A stretch of DNA of 64,000 nucleotides from Epichloe hybrida (lineage: Eukaryota > Ascomycota > Sordariomycetes > Hypocreales > Clavicipitaceae). The translations under genes were made by a program, and so were the position numbers. The notes under the pieces are model-generated. The model did no database searches. It was not told the origin of the DNA and saw nothing but the letters and a program-made list of their open reading frames with translations. The DNA lies in contig JAFEKR010000052.1 of assembly GCA_019022495.1 (NCBI GenBank), positions 1-64,000 on the forward strand. Direction: 5' to 3'. Positions 9,606 to 19,543 of this stretch are shown one piece after another; the stretch's first letter is position 1; every line of letters starts with the position of its first letter.

Positions 9606-10770
9606 GGTGAAGAATGAATAGAGTCAGGTTTTGATATCTAGAAGTGGTTGTTCGAGATGTTGTGAAGAAGTGATTGCGTTTCTTTGTGTTATTGTTAATA
9701 ATGAAAGACAAGACTTCGTTGCTAGAGGGTTCGCAAGGCCTCTTATACTCATTCTATCTCATAGATGTTCGCTTTGTTTTCTGTTCATATATTATAGAAC
9801 GACACCCCATGTCCAAGCGCTATGGTTAGCATCGCCAATTTTCATTGGTGGCGACCTCAAGAGAGTGCATCTCTTTAGAACCCGGAAGGCTACAATTGTG
9901 TACTAAGAGGAGGTATCCTCGACCAAAAGCATAAGGGTTCAAGGTATAAAGCTTAGCCTTAAAATCTCAGAGCTACAAATGATTACATTACATCCCACAC
10001 CTATATCAGGCTGCTAAAGGTCACATAAAGTTATTAGTCTAGTCTAATAGAGGGGAATTAGGGTCAGGGGATGGAATTGTAGCCTTGCGGTTTTCAAAGA
10101 GATAACACTAAACTAATTCTTCTTCATTAACATTGTTACGCGTACGTCACGGCTTACGTGAGTGGGGGCTATTTCGAGGATTCGTCCTTAACGACTACGA
10201 ATTGCGTAGCCTATTTAGGTTTACAAACCTCTAGTTGTTAGACCACTGAATACGCATACAAATGATTAGTAAAAATTAATAAACGGATAAAACGGATAGG
10301 TGGACGGTTAATCTAGATTTATAATACGGAGTAGACTAACGTGGTGATATGCGCATTTAGTGGCCCCTGACTTAAGTCGCCCAATGTACATGTAAAAGCG
10401 GGCGTGCACACCACAACCCAACCTAGGCATTGTCAGACTCCTCGATTTCTTATGTTACTAGTAGAGGCGTGGGGGTGGCTTGGTACCTGCGCGGTTAAAT
10501 CAACAAGATAATCCTTGGCCAAATTCACCTGCATGAGGATGACGCGTTAGCTTTCTGGAGGTTAGGGCGGAAATGATCGTCGAGTTACACCGCCAAGGGG
10601 CTTATGTTTCCGTTTTATGCGGGAATAGAAGAGATGGGGGCAAACAGCCATTGAAGCAACTTTACTCGTGTCTTATTTAGGATCCCATGTATATTATAGT
10701 AAGCCAGAATCACATTAGCCTTATTCACACCTATTCTCATGCTATTTCTAGGTTCACTGCGCTTGCTCTG
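9606..10770. other. Long intergenic region
   Basis: About 1.2 kb upstream of both the minus-strand cysteine-rich gene and the plus-strand secreted gene, so it probably holds both promoters. An open frame at 9631-9906 lacks a recognisable product and lies in the likely promoter of the cysteine-rich gene. I see no RNA gene here. Confidence 0.45.
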
Positions 10771-10851
10771 ATATTGTTAGAAATAATTTAGTCATCAATA
10801 TTGTTGGAAATAGCGTAGTCATCCATATTATTAGAAATGATGGAGTCATCA
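10771..10851. repeat. Three tandem 27-bp repeats upstream of a secreted-protein gene
   Basis: Copies at 10771-10797, 10798-10824 and 10825-10851 share ATATTGTTAGAAATA...GTCATC with a few substitutions. They end 288 bp before the ATG of the next gene. They could be clustered transcription-factor sites; GTCATC is the most constant word. Confidence 0.8.
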
Positions 10852-11138
10852 AGGAGCGCCTTTCTTCATGGCACCACTAACTCGCATTTGCTGCCTGTTC
10901 TCGGTCTTATCCTTTCAAGGGTTCATATGAAAGTGACAGAAAAGCCCTACAGGTATGGAGTGCATGATGTCGAGAAATATGAAAAATATATAAATAAGAC
11001 TGCCCGCGGGAACACGATCGGTTTCAAATAGAGCTTCCTATTCAAATTTAGTCTATCAATTAAAGCGACTCTTCTCCAGGTCATCACGAAAACCCCTTTC
11101 TGAACACTCTTCAAGCTTCGATAGTATTTATCTTGACA

Positions 11139-11822
11139 ATGCACGGCTTCAAGTCCTTTGTGGCCTTGGGCCTGGCATGCCTCGCTGCATGGGCCAGCCC
11201 CATCGTACCCGACTACGACAACAGGAGATCTATCGCGGATCAATCGAAAGCGGCGCTCAGCGAGCGTGCTATCCCAAATAATGTGCCAGTTAAGTTGTGG
11301 ACAGGCCTGGGGCAGGGAACAAAAGTCCAGCCAACATTCAAGGCTGAAATGAGCGCCGGTATTTACGGTAAACCATCCCAGGCAGACTTGGTCGAATACG
11401 CAAGGAAGGCGTATGAAAACATGATGACACAGCCAGAAATCAAAAATAGAAAAAGTTCCACATACCTGGTGGCAGCTCTCTTCATCCCCACGACTGGAAG
11501 TATCTATATCTGCTCAGTGCCTGATGGCCCCGCAATCGGCCGACTCAGGACCCAGGGAGCTACCGACGCCCCGGCATGGTGGTCGCAGGTCCAGAATCGT
11601 ACTCCCATGGTGTTCCACGCCGAAGATGGTGCGGCGTACTTGTATGAGTCTTCGCTTACCACTAAGCTTCCCGCTGGAGCTACGTACCCAGCTGGTTCAT
11701 TCATCGTTGCATGGGGCAAGTATAAGGGCCGGACGGTTGATCGCCTCTGTTCTGGAGGTGGAGATAATCCCATAAACCCACCTTGCTCGGTTGTCTTCGG
11801 GAACCTGAGTGTTGGATTCTAG
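11139..11822 (+). CDS. Secreted protein with a possible deaminase-like HAE motif
   Basis: A 227-residue single-exon protein. I placed the start at the ATG at 11139, the first in frame; it begins a clean signal peptide (about residues 1-20, ending AWAS). A short pro-like segment follows to about residue 45. Predicted order after that: helix (QADLVEYARKAYENMM, 81-96), strand (STYLVAALFIP, 107-117), strand (SIYICSV, 121-127), helix starting with H160-A-E162 (FHAEDGAAYLYESSL), strand (GSFIVAWGKY, 186-195), then C204 and C216 in a CSGGGDNPINPPC segment before the C-terminus. This matches the order of a zinc deaminase fold, where HAE and a PCxxC-type pair bind zinc, but the second cysteine spacing is not canonical. 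Signal peptide and motifs are seen; deaminase is a hypothesis. It could be an unrelated effector-like protein. Confidence 0.7.
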   Translation: MHGFKSFVALGLACLAAWASPIVPDYDNRRSIADQSKAALSERAIPNNVPVKLWTGLGQGTKVQPTFKAEMSAGIYGKPSQADLVEYARKAYENMMTQPEIKNRKSSTYLVAALFIPTTGSIYICSVPDGPAIGRLRTQGATDAPAWWSQVQNRTPMVFHAEDGAAYLYESSLTTKLPAGATYPAGSFIVAWGKYKGRTVDRLCSGGGDNPINPPCSVVFGNLSVGF

Positions 11823-12279
11823 ACGCAGTAGGACTTCAATTATTTGGAAGGACAAAGAAATCTGTGAAACTTGACATACACTCGTTTGATGGTCTCCATC
11901 ATTACCCGGTGGATTAGGGCGGAAACCGAAGGCTCTTCCTGGCAATGGAGGATTATAGATGTTTGGAGAGGGGTTTTGTTAGAATTTAGATCCGTTTTCT
12001 CTCTTTTTCGTTGGATGTTTTGCTCACGTTTGTAAAGTCAATCGTTGCGAATTAACTTAAACTGCCCCTTCCCACCGCCTTTCTAGATATGTAAGGCGCT
12101 TCCCCTCGCTCTTACTTCTTCCGAGCAGATTTTATTTCTTTTAAACACTCATTTAATAGTGCAGCATACCTTGACGGTCCAATTTTGCAAGTTATCTTTT
12201 CCCAATCCGGTTACATGAATTACCACCAGCCGTGTCCATTCTGCAGCAGAGCTTCTTGCCTACATTGCTGAAAGCCATG
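11823..12279. other. Intergenic region
   Basis: Spacer between the secreted-protein gene and the broken kinase gene. No open frame or motif I can support. Confidence 0.45.
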
Positions 12280-13212
12280 GCCCTCTGGGTTGCGGCCCTC
12301 AAGTTGTTTATCTTGCAACCCGCCTTGAACTTTTACAATGTGCTGCGAGGTTTGAAGACCTCGTAAGACATCGCATACGATCTAGAAGAACCTTTACTAC
12401 TTAGCTCGGGCAGCACTAGATTGGTATTTAAGCTCAGCGAGATCATTGTTGTGAAGAAGAGCCGTCTTGGCCGTAAAGACTATATTGCTAACGAGCAGAA
12501 AATTTTCGCCATACTAAATCGCCAACCGCTATCGTCATACATCATCCAGCACTTCCATAACACTCAGGACGCAATCTTCTTAGAGTTAATGCCAGGCGGT
12601 AATATAGGAACCATCCTCCATGATGAACAAGTGAAAGACGAGTCCACACAGAGAGTTATTCGAGTAGAAAAGCTACAAGCAGCGCAAGACTGTCTAAAAT
12701 GGATGCGGCAGGTCGCAGCGGCAGCAGCTTGACTCGAGCAGCTGAATTTAGCGCATTGCGGCATTCGGCCTGCCAATATGCTATTGTCTGATACGCAGGA
12801 CATTAAACTTGCCGACTTTGACCACACGCGCAAGATTGGGGACACTTTGCCGTCGCTAACGGAACCCTTTGCTCGGCTACTAGGGGATGAGGGTGGCTTG
12901 GAGCGCGGAACCTACGGCACGGCTGGTTGTCGGACGGAGCAATTTGCCATTGGGTCAGTCGCCTATGCCTTGACGCGCGGCCATGATCCTTATGAGGACG
13001 AGTGGTGGGGGCCTGACCATGGCCTGATATGTCAGGGCAAGCTCCAGAACATGGAGTTTCCAGGTCTTAGCAAAGAGAAGCACGATAGTATCATTTGGAA
13101 CTGCTGGCATGGTCAGTATGAGTCAATCGGTCAGCTCTCCGGACATTTGGCTGGTTTGGATCAGTCTTCATGGGAAGTCATCAAGCAGCAGGCAAGCGCC
13201 TCTGATATCTGA
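12280..13212 (+). pseudogene. Broken protein-kinase gene
   Basis: One reading frame from about 12,367 to 13,212 encodes a kinase-like protein, interrupted by TGA at 12730-12732. Before the stop: a glycine-loop-like SSGSTRLVFKLSE, a lysine pair (IVVKKS) and a hinge (FLELMPGGNIGTIL). After it: LEQLNLAHCGIRPANMLLSD, where the catalytic Asp of the HxDxxxxN loop is Gly, then KLADFDHTRK (DFD for DFG), GTYGTAG and an EQFAIGSVAYALTRGHDPYE F-helix region. The stop lies where the second kinase (15,998-16,783) has coding sequence. Upstream a TAA at 12364-12366 also interrupts the frame; it could be removed by a 42-nt GTAAG...TTAG intron (12363-12404) joining an ATG at 12280, but this is tentative. Stop plus loss of the catalytic Asp argue for a pseudogene. 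It may be a paralogue of the kinase at 16 kb: both share the CW-x-GQY segment near the C-terminus. Confidence 0.75.
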
Positions 13213-13753
13213 TTGAGGAAATATGAATGCGAGATAATTATCCAAAAGGGCATCCTTGAAAGGCTCTTCACCTTTTAGACTAATAAAAGTAATAGCTATT
13301 AGAGATACTATGGGGATATATGAACTAGTAAAAGCTACTTCATATTCCTAGTAAAACATATATAATATTAGGTACTTCTTACACATCTTAGTGCTATCGA
13401 ACGATCTGTTATTAGCCTGCTACCCCTAGTCTTGTTCCTCCTGTAAAAACAAACAGGGGTTAGACTGTTTGCATCTTGTTGAGGCGTTCGTCCGTTAGAA
13501 AATCACCTCCAAAAGCGGCGTCACGTCGTCTAGAAATGGGCACCCTAACCTTAGGAAATGGACACCTTTTTGCCGTGGACCTGCACATTAGTCATAAGTT
13601 TATTGTTGCACAATGGAGCAAGATGTTGCAGCACGAGGTTCTGCCTACCATGATGTGGCTGATTTTCAACGCCGCACTGCCTTGCGGAAATAGCTTGATC
13701 GTCCAAAAATCACAACGTCGCACAGCAATCTATATTCATTAACATTCCCATTC
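13213..13753. other. Intergenic region, partly AT-rich
   Basis: Between the 3' ends of the broken kinase gene and the F-box-like gene. Bases 13,270-13,390 are AT-rich and resemble the RIP-altered sequence outside the island, so a small old insertion is possible. An open frame at 13,476-13,742 has no ATG at its start and no recognisable product. Confidence 0.4.
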
Positions 13754-15784
13754 TCATGCATAACTATATGGTGGAGCCGGAGGTGGTCCGTAGGCATCTT
13801 CAGTATACTCTCTAGGCCAAATCACGCGGCCATCCGCTGCGAGAACAAGACCATCCCTACTTGTACCGTCATACCACAGTCGGGGAAGGTTCGTCCATTT
13901 CCCTCTGCCCGCAGAGTCATACTCGGAGCTAAGAACAGCTTTTTCAAGCTTGACAGAATATTTGACCGTTTCATCAGCAGTGGCATAAGTCGGCCATTGC
14001 AGGTATATGAAAAGATCCCGAAGGTTGGGCCTCAGCTCCTCCAAATGTTGTGTCAAAGCGCGATATACTGCGTGTAGCGCAGTTTCTGACTGAGGACCTT
14101 GGATGATCTCCCAGGCATGCCCCATGTAGAGATTCAAGCTGAGCGTGCTTGGGCCACACGAGGTAAGGAGAAGGGTGAGGACTTTTGCCCATTCGGCTCG
14201 CAGCTTGTTGTATTCTGCCGCATCCATGGAATCGCGAAGCGATACAACTAGACCTATTGATCGGAGAAGCGGTGTAACACGTGGTGGTAGGCTTCCGAAA
14301 AAGTTTGAAAGTGGCGAAAGGATTGCTTGGCAGGACTGCAGGTCATCCAGGCGGCCGCCCTTTGGGAGGATGATGAAACGATTTTTTCGATAAAAAATAG
14401 TCTTGGCAATATCATATACTTGATGACTGACCAGAAAGATTGACAATGGCAGTCTCCAGCACGTACAGCTTTGCGAGTGTGCGCCATGGTAATGCGAACA
14501 CGTGCAGCAGTCGAGCGTTGTTGTGCAGGTCTTGCAACAGTCGAATGGTGACAAGCCCCGATCAGGGTTCCATTCCAAGTCGAACGGGGCCATGAGCTCT
14601 GAATATTCAAGAATGCGAAACAGGACTTCTGGCGGGAGGATATACGTTCTGGACTTGTTGCTGTCTGGCGTCTTCTCCGAGGAGCGGGCCATCAAGCGAT
14701 GGGCTGTCTCTCTGGCGAGCGCAGAATGTTGCCAATTTGGATGCCGGCTCAGGCGAATGGAGCAAGCCTCGAGGTTTTTAATAGGGGAAAGCCGGTCAAC
14801 AACGTCCCGGGCCGTCGCGAGATCTTCAGTATCACAGACGAAGTCTAGGCGCAATGAGTCCAGGTGGCAATGCGTAACTAGCCGGCACTCCACGTCCTGC
14901 CATTCCTTTAGAACAGCTGCATGCTGCCGAGCTCGACTTTGAAGAGGGCGATCATGGAACCCATAATATCGACATTGGGGATGACAAGAAAACAGGCCGT
15001 GGGCCTCTGGTCCTTGCATGTCTCTCAGAGGTTGGAATGCCGCTCTGTAGATGCATTCGCAATTGTTCAGGCGGACAGTCAAGACGCGAAGACATGACAG
15101 CGAGGCCGTGCTGAGATTCTTCAGAGGCCTCAATCCCGATGCATCACTTTTACTGATTGTGAATGAGTTTTGCGAATACAGAATGCGCAAGACTTCCTGT
15201 GATATGGCACGCGAGATGTACAGGAGGGCGACGGGTAGTGGTGCGCAACGGCACGTGGGTACGCAGTCGCGCTCATAGAGACGGCCCATGAATTTCCTGG
15301 ATTCGAAGAAGCAGGCGTAGTCGGAGAATTCATCTTTTTTGTTGCGATGGTGGTAAGCACGGGGCGCTTCTTGGTTGAGGTTGATGGGGCAGAAGCGGAC
15401 GAGTCCGACGAGAAGGTATATGCGGTAACGAATCCGGTAGGGGAGATGCAGGAAGGACGACGAGGCGCGTGGTGATGGCGACGACGACGACGACGACGAC
15501 GACGCTCTTGGCTCGACTGTGCGCTGCAGGTAGTTGTCCAGCTTGCGCTGAACCATGGCTGTCATGTGGTGCTTGGTTCCGTCCCGAAGTCGAGATGAGG
15601 CAGGGCGGCGGATGTGGTGGTTCTCGCGGACAACAGATTGGGCCAGACGCTTAAGAGATGAATGGCACTTCACCGCCAAATTATTTACTAGCTTGTTAGC
15701 GGTATTTATGCGTGCAAGAGTACTCCGTACAGCTCCTTTGGGCGTCTGGTCAGCGTAACATCTGTTGTCCCCGCCAGATACCAT
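13754..15784 (-). CDS. F-box-like protein with two F-box-type repeats
   Basis: A 676-residue single-exon protein. After a basic N-terminus and a serine run (about residues 95-110, from an AGY-type microsatellite) comes an F-box-like segment FLHLPYRIRYRIYLLVGLV (about 112-130) followed by LYISRAISQEVLRILYSQNSF. A second F-box-like segment, ILPPEVLFRILEYSEL, starts near residue 381. It is followed by a cysteine-rich insert (SPFDCCKTCTTTLDCC, then a CSHYH...CTCW stretch) and FLVSHQVYDIAKTIFYRKNRF. This LPxE...F-box / SxxxxxxAxxxFY arrangement is common in Pezizomycotina F-box-type proteins, substrate adaptors of SCF ubiquitin ligases. Here the segment occurs twice, suggesting internal duplication. 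The C-terminus is Pro/Tyr-rich. The ATG is the first in frame. The substrate is unknown; binding to Skp1 is assumed from the family. Confidence 0.7.
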   Translation of the reverse strand: MVSGGDNRCYADQTPKGAVRSTLARINTANKLVNNLAVKCHSSLKRLAQSVVRENHHIRRPASSRLRDGTKHHMTAMVQRKLDNYLQRTVEPRASSSSSSSSPSPRASSSFLHLPYRIRYRIYLLVGLVRFCPINLNQEAPRAYHHRNKKDEFSDYACFFESRKFMGRLYERDCVPTCRCAPLPVALLYISRAISQEVLRILYSQNSFTISKSDASGLRPLKNLSTASLSCLRVLTVRLNNCECIYRAAFQPLRDMQGPEAHGLFSCHPQCRYYGFHDRPLQSRARQHAAVLKEWQDVECRLVTHCHLDSLRLDFVCDTEDLATARDVVDRLSPIKNLEACSIRLSRHPNWQHSALARETAHRLMARSSEKTPDSNKSRTYILPPEVLFRILEYSELMAPFDLEWNPDRGLSPFDCCKTCTTTLDCCTCSHYHGAHSQSCTCWRLPLSIFLVSHQVYDIAKTIFYRKNRFIILPKGGRLDDLQSCQAILSPLSNFFGSLPPRVTPLLRSIGLVVSLRDSMDAAEYNKLRAEWAKVLTLLLTSCGPSTLSLNLYMGHAWEIIQGPQSETALHAVYRALTQHLEELRPNLRDLFIYLQWPTYATADETVKYSVKLEKAVLSSEYDSAGRGKWTNLPRLWYDGTSRDGLVLAADGRVIWPREYTEDAYGPPPAPPYSYA

Positions 15785-15997
15785 TATCGTTGTAACCAGT
15801 CAGCCGAATAATAGAGAGAGAAGCTTGACCCCCCTTGTGAGCGGGCGCCGTTTCTCCACAAAGCCCGGATAAGGCGGAGGTGGCAGTCAGCAAGATGGCA
15901 AAATGAAAACCCACGACGGGTTACCTTCCTTACTCCATCTTCTAGTTAATCAGTCTCCATTAATAATTTCTTCGCTACATGATCAAACTAGGACACA

Positions 15998-16783
15998 CTA
16001 CTTCCTGTGCCTCACAGCATAATCATGTGCGACTACCGGGAACTTGCCTTTAAGGTCGTTCGCCACATCTTTGCTGCTGTGATACTGCCCTTCCCAGCAT
16101 GACCGAATGACGTGACCGATGCTTCCAAGGGAGGTCACATCTGGGAAATCCCGCTGCTGATAGCGAGCCTGAATTTGAGCTTCAGACAGCGTCGCGTACG
16201 GCCTCTCCCCAGTCAGAAGTTCGTATGCCAGAGAGCCGAATGCAAAAAGGTCCCCTTGGACCGACAAGAGGTTGCCAGGGTACTCGGAACTGGGGGTGAT
16301 CGCGACAAGGAGCGGCAATGAATCGATTGACGATCCCGCAAAATCTGCGAGTTTGACATCAAGTTCACCGTCCAGGAACACATTGGCCGTGGTCAGATCG
16401 CCATGTATTATGTCGGCGCTATGCACAAACTCGAGGGCTTCAGCCAGCTGAATGATCCAACGAAGGGCCATGTCTTGCCTGCATCCATGGGTTTCGATGT
16501 ATGACTTCAAGTCGTGGTTGCAGGCGTATTCGAGGCGGATCCCCGCGTCGCCCACGTCGCCGTGGTATGACAAGATGCCGTCGTGTGTGCCGTGCCTCTC
16601 GAGCCTCATGTAGATTTGGCGCTCTCGCTCAATTGCCAGATACGATGATTTATCGATGGCGGTCTTGATCACCGTCGGCTCTTTCCGGCCAGTGTCAAGT
16701 ACCACAACTCCCGTGATCCCCCATGCAACGACATCATTGACACCAAACCCTGGCGGAAAATGAATCTCGTCATCGTCCGCCAT
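15998..16783 (-). CDS. Small protein kinase, catalytic domain only
   Basis: A 261-residue single-exon protein that is essentially one kinase domain. Visible elements: glycine loop WGITGVVVL (21-29), TVIK lysine (K40), ERERQIYMRL helix-C region, hinge LEYACNHDLKSYI, catalytic loop IIHGDLTTAN (D129, N134), KLADFAGSS with DFA for DFG (D147), and DLFAFGSLAYELLTGERPY as the F-helix. The HGDxxxxN form is common in fungus-specific small kinases. All key residues except the DFG glycine are present, so activity is plausible. It is divergently transcribed from the APC8 gene and is the intact relative of the broken kinase at 12.3-13.2 kb. Substrate unknown. Confidence 0.85.
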   Translation of the reverse strand: MADDDEIHFPPGFGVNDVVAWGITGVVVLDTGRKEPTVIKTAIDKSSYLAIERERQIYMRLERHGTHDGILSYHGDVGDAGIRLEYACNHDLKSYIETHGCRQDMALRWIIQLAEALEFVHSADIIHGDLTTANVFLDGELDVKLADFAGSSIDSLPLLVAITPSSEYPGNLLSVQGDLFAFGSLAYELLTGERPYATLSEAQIQARYQQRDFPDVTSLGSIGHVIRSCWEGQYHSSKDVANDLKGKFPVVAHDYAVRHRK

Positions 16784-17197
16784 CCTTTGAAGTGTATAGG
16801 GAGTGATTCTTTTCGGTTGCTTCGTGGTAGGCAGTGTCGCGCGGGCCTAGTTCAACCGAGGGCAAGAGAACTATGTCCCTAGCAGAATGTTAGAAGACGT
16901 GGCCTCCCAGTCTCGCTAGGGAGGTGACACGATTGATATCAGCGAGGGGTGAAGGGCGGTGCCCTGATCTGTCTGCACGATCCGAATGATGTCTCTAAGA
17001 AGCCAGCGTACTGCCAAAGCAATACGGGCGATTTAGCAGGTGCTTTCATAATCTTTCATAACGTGGTATCGGGTGGTCGATTGGACCATACGTCTGCGCG
17101 AAGAGGTAGGCGGTGGAAAGTGGCACAAGGTAGTTGACTCCCACTCGTCACCACATAATACGGGTCGCGTAATCAGAACCCGACAACGCGCTAAATA
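16784..17197. promoter_or_regulatory. Shared divergent promoter region
   Basis: A 414-bp spacer between the 5' ends of the minus-strand kinase gene and the plus-strand APC8 gene. It must hold both promoters. I see no defined site to name; an open frame at 16,949-17,137 is not supported as a gene. Confidence 0.45.
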
Positions 17198-19359
17198 ATG
17201 AGTCTCGATCAAGTCCAACTAAACCAGCTTCGAGGCTCACTGCAACGGTCTGTGCTAGAATGCTCAGAACGATGTCTTTATCAGGCTGCCAAATGGTAGG
17301 ATGCTTCACCTGTTCGCTGCAGTTTGAGTCTAACGTTTTTTTGGGGACTTCCACAGGGCGGCTGAATTGCTCAACGCCCTCCCGGATCATGGGGTTGATG
17401 TGCCAAGTTTGCATTCGCTCCCGAACCCCATCCTAACAACAGGCACTGTTGAGCAGCGTCTAGAACTCAAAGAGGTGCCAAAATATCTCAAAGCAAAGGC
17501 TCTTTTCGACTGTCATGAATTCCAACGCAGTGCGGCCGTTTTTCTACCAAGCAGCTTCTTGGAGCTTCCTACTCAGGCTTCACTAGGTAAAGCTCAGCAG
17601 CAAAATAAAAGCAACGCCTCTGCATTTATAAGAAATCGAGTCAGTCAAAAGGGGTTGTTCATTGCTCTATATGCACAGTTTATGGTAGGGGAAAAGCTGA
17701 GGACCGAGGAGCTTGGACAGATTCTTGGTATTTCCGACGTTGGCACGATTGTGAACAAGCAACTCGTGCCAATCAAACGAGCATTGGAAGTTTGGTTCAA
17801 TAATGCACAGCCCGACAACTCTCAGCAACATGAGACCAGCCACGGTTGGCTAGAATACCTGTTTCGTCTCTCCGCATCCTGTACTTTGTAAAATGGCTAA
17901 TCTTGGGTATAGATACGGATTGATATCCGCGAGAGACGGAAACAACGATCTGGCGATCCATTGGCTGCTGAGGGGCGTGTCACTAAATCCTTGGAATTGG
18001 GGTGCGTGGGAGGAGCTGAGCGACTTAATTCGTGATGTGCGACATGTATGCTCCCCTTCTTCTTCTTCTTCTTCTTCTTCTTCTTCTTCTTCTTCTTCTT
18101 CTTCTTCTTCTTCTTCTTCTTCTTCTTCTTCTTCTTCTTCCGTTACAGCTGGGGCTTATTCAGAAACTTACAACCCAATTTAGCTTGAAAGGATTCAATG
18201 TCGGCTGAGCCCGAGTATCATGGGCTTCATCTTCTCCATATACTGTCGACAGAGGTTGCAGCAAGGTTCGCCTTCACTTCTAGCTGAACTTTCTCAGCTT
18301 CAGAGTATTTTTCCTGAAAGCTTGTTTCTTCAGGGTCAAAGAGCTCTGGTGACTTACCAATTGAAAGGTATTTACGTAGCAATACTCCTTCTGTGTTTAT
18401 ATCCTAAGAATTTCATAGACGTTTATGAGGCCAATTCGATTTTTTGGGCAATGACTCTGTCCGACCCCAGGCGTTTAGATTTTGTGGACCATTATTCCAA
18501 CCTCCTACACACCCTTGCCTCCCAAGAAAGACTGGCTTTCGTTGCCCAACTGTGTTCAGCTGTCGACCGCTATCGTCCCGAGACATGCTGCGTTGTTGGT
18601 AATTATTACTCTTTGTGTGGACGTCATGATGATGCCGTTATGCTGTTCAGAAGAGCTCTGATTCTCGATCGCCGTTTCTCTGGCGCATGGACATTGCTGG
18701 GTCACGAGTACACGGAGCTGCAAAACATGCACGCCGCTGCAGAATGTTACCGACGTGCGATTGATCTTAACCAACACGATTATCGAAGTTTTGTTGGACT
18801 TGGTCGGGCTTACGAAACCTTGGATAAAGCGACATTCGCGTTATACTATTACCGTCGGGCAGTAAAACTGCGCCCAATGGACGCAGATTTGTGGCAGCTA
18901 GTTGCCAATTGCCTAATTGGGTTGTCTTTGCTCCCCGAGGCTGCTAAAGTTCTTGAGCGCGCCCTTACCTACCTTGGACCGTCAACAAACACGAAATACG
19001 GATCGAGTTCTTTCAATCATTCAATGAACAAACGCCTTGACGTCCTCTATCAATTGGCTAAAATATACGATGAGATGGAAAATCGGGATGAAGCTACGAG
19101 GCTCCTAGAGCTTTGCGTAGAGGAATATTCTGCAATTCAAGAAGGCAGCGCTGCTGATGAAAGCATGACGGCAAACTTCGGCCCCTCGATCATACCAAAA
19201 GCGCTCTTGCTTTTGGCAAAGTGGGCAATTAACGATGGTGACTTCTCAAAAGCCCAGGCCATGGCTAGTCGCATTGATATAGACTGCGAACTTGCAACAG
19301 ACGCACAAAAGATTCTTGACATATGTACCCATCGAGACGGCTCAAGCATTCATCACTAA
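17198..19359 (+). CDS. cdc23: APC8/Cdc23 subunit of the anaphase-promoting complex
   Basis: TPR scaffold subunit of the nuclear APC/C ubiquitin ligase, which marks cyclins and securin for destruction. I assembled five exons: 17198-17295, 17357-17860, 17913-18045, 18184-18367 and 18419-19359, total 1860 nt, 619 residues, in frame throughout. All introns are GT-AG with CTAAC/CTAAT-like branch boxes in introns 1 and 2. The N-terminus has the family's CSERxLYxAAKWAAELL signature. The middle carries the LNPWNWGAWEEL segment, and from about residue 305 YSNLL and RYRPETCCVVGNYYSLCGRHDDAVMLFRRAL start a run of TPR repeats (WTLLGHEY, AIDLNQHDYRSFVGLGRAY, and AVKLRPMDADLWQLVANC). Length suits fungal APC8. 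Intron 3 (18046-18183) holds a (TTC)28 run; only the acceptor at 18183 keeps the frame open. A core, usually essential gene this near a telomere is odd; it could be the sole copy or a diverged duplicate. Confidence 0.9.
18057..18140. repeat. (TTC)28 microsatellite inside an APC8 intron
   Basis: Twenty-eight perfect TTC units between the donor GTATGC and the acceptor of intron 3. It acts as an over-long pyrimidine tract. Translated in frame it would give a serine run, so gene predictors may call it exon, but the downstream frame closes unless the intron is removed. Confidence 0.95.
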
Positions 19360-19543
19360 AGTAATACGCATACACACCTGATGGTAAGCGAAATCATGCC
19401 AAGGAGCGCTATGTAAGAGAGGAAGTCAAAGGCAGTAGCCGTGAGCTTAATATTGCTTGAACAACTAGGGATCTAACTTTAACTTCACTAGCTACTTCTT
19501 TAATACAGATCCATTCTCGCTTGGAATTCGCCCTTAGTCTCGC

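Noticed and set aside
9631..9906. Open frame of 91 codons
   Set aside because: Lies in the likely promoter of the cysteine-rich gene; composition not protein-like.
10837..11031. Open frame of 64 codons
   Set aside because: Begins inside the 27-bp repeats and ends in the probable 5' leader of the secreted-protein gene.
13476..13742. Open frame of 88 codons
   Set aside because: Starts at TTG, has no recognisable domain, and lies between convergent genes.
17893..18183. Protein with a C-terminal serine run
   Set aside because: It is an APC8 exon read through the (TTC)28 intron; splicing at 18046/18183 restores the family sequence.
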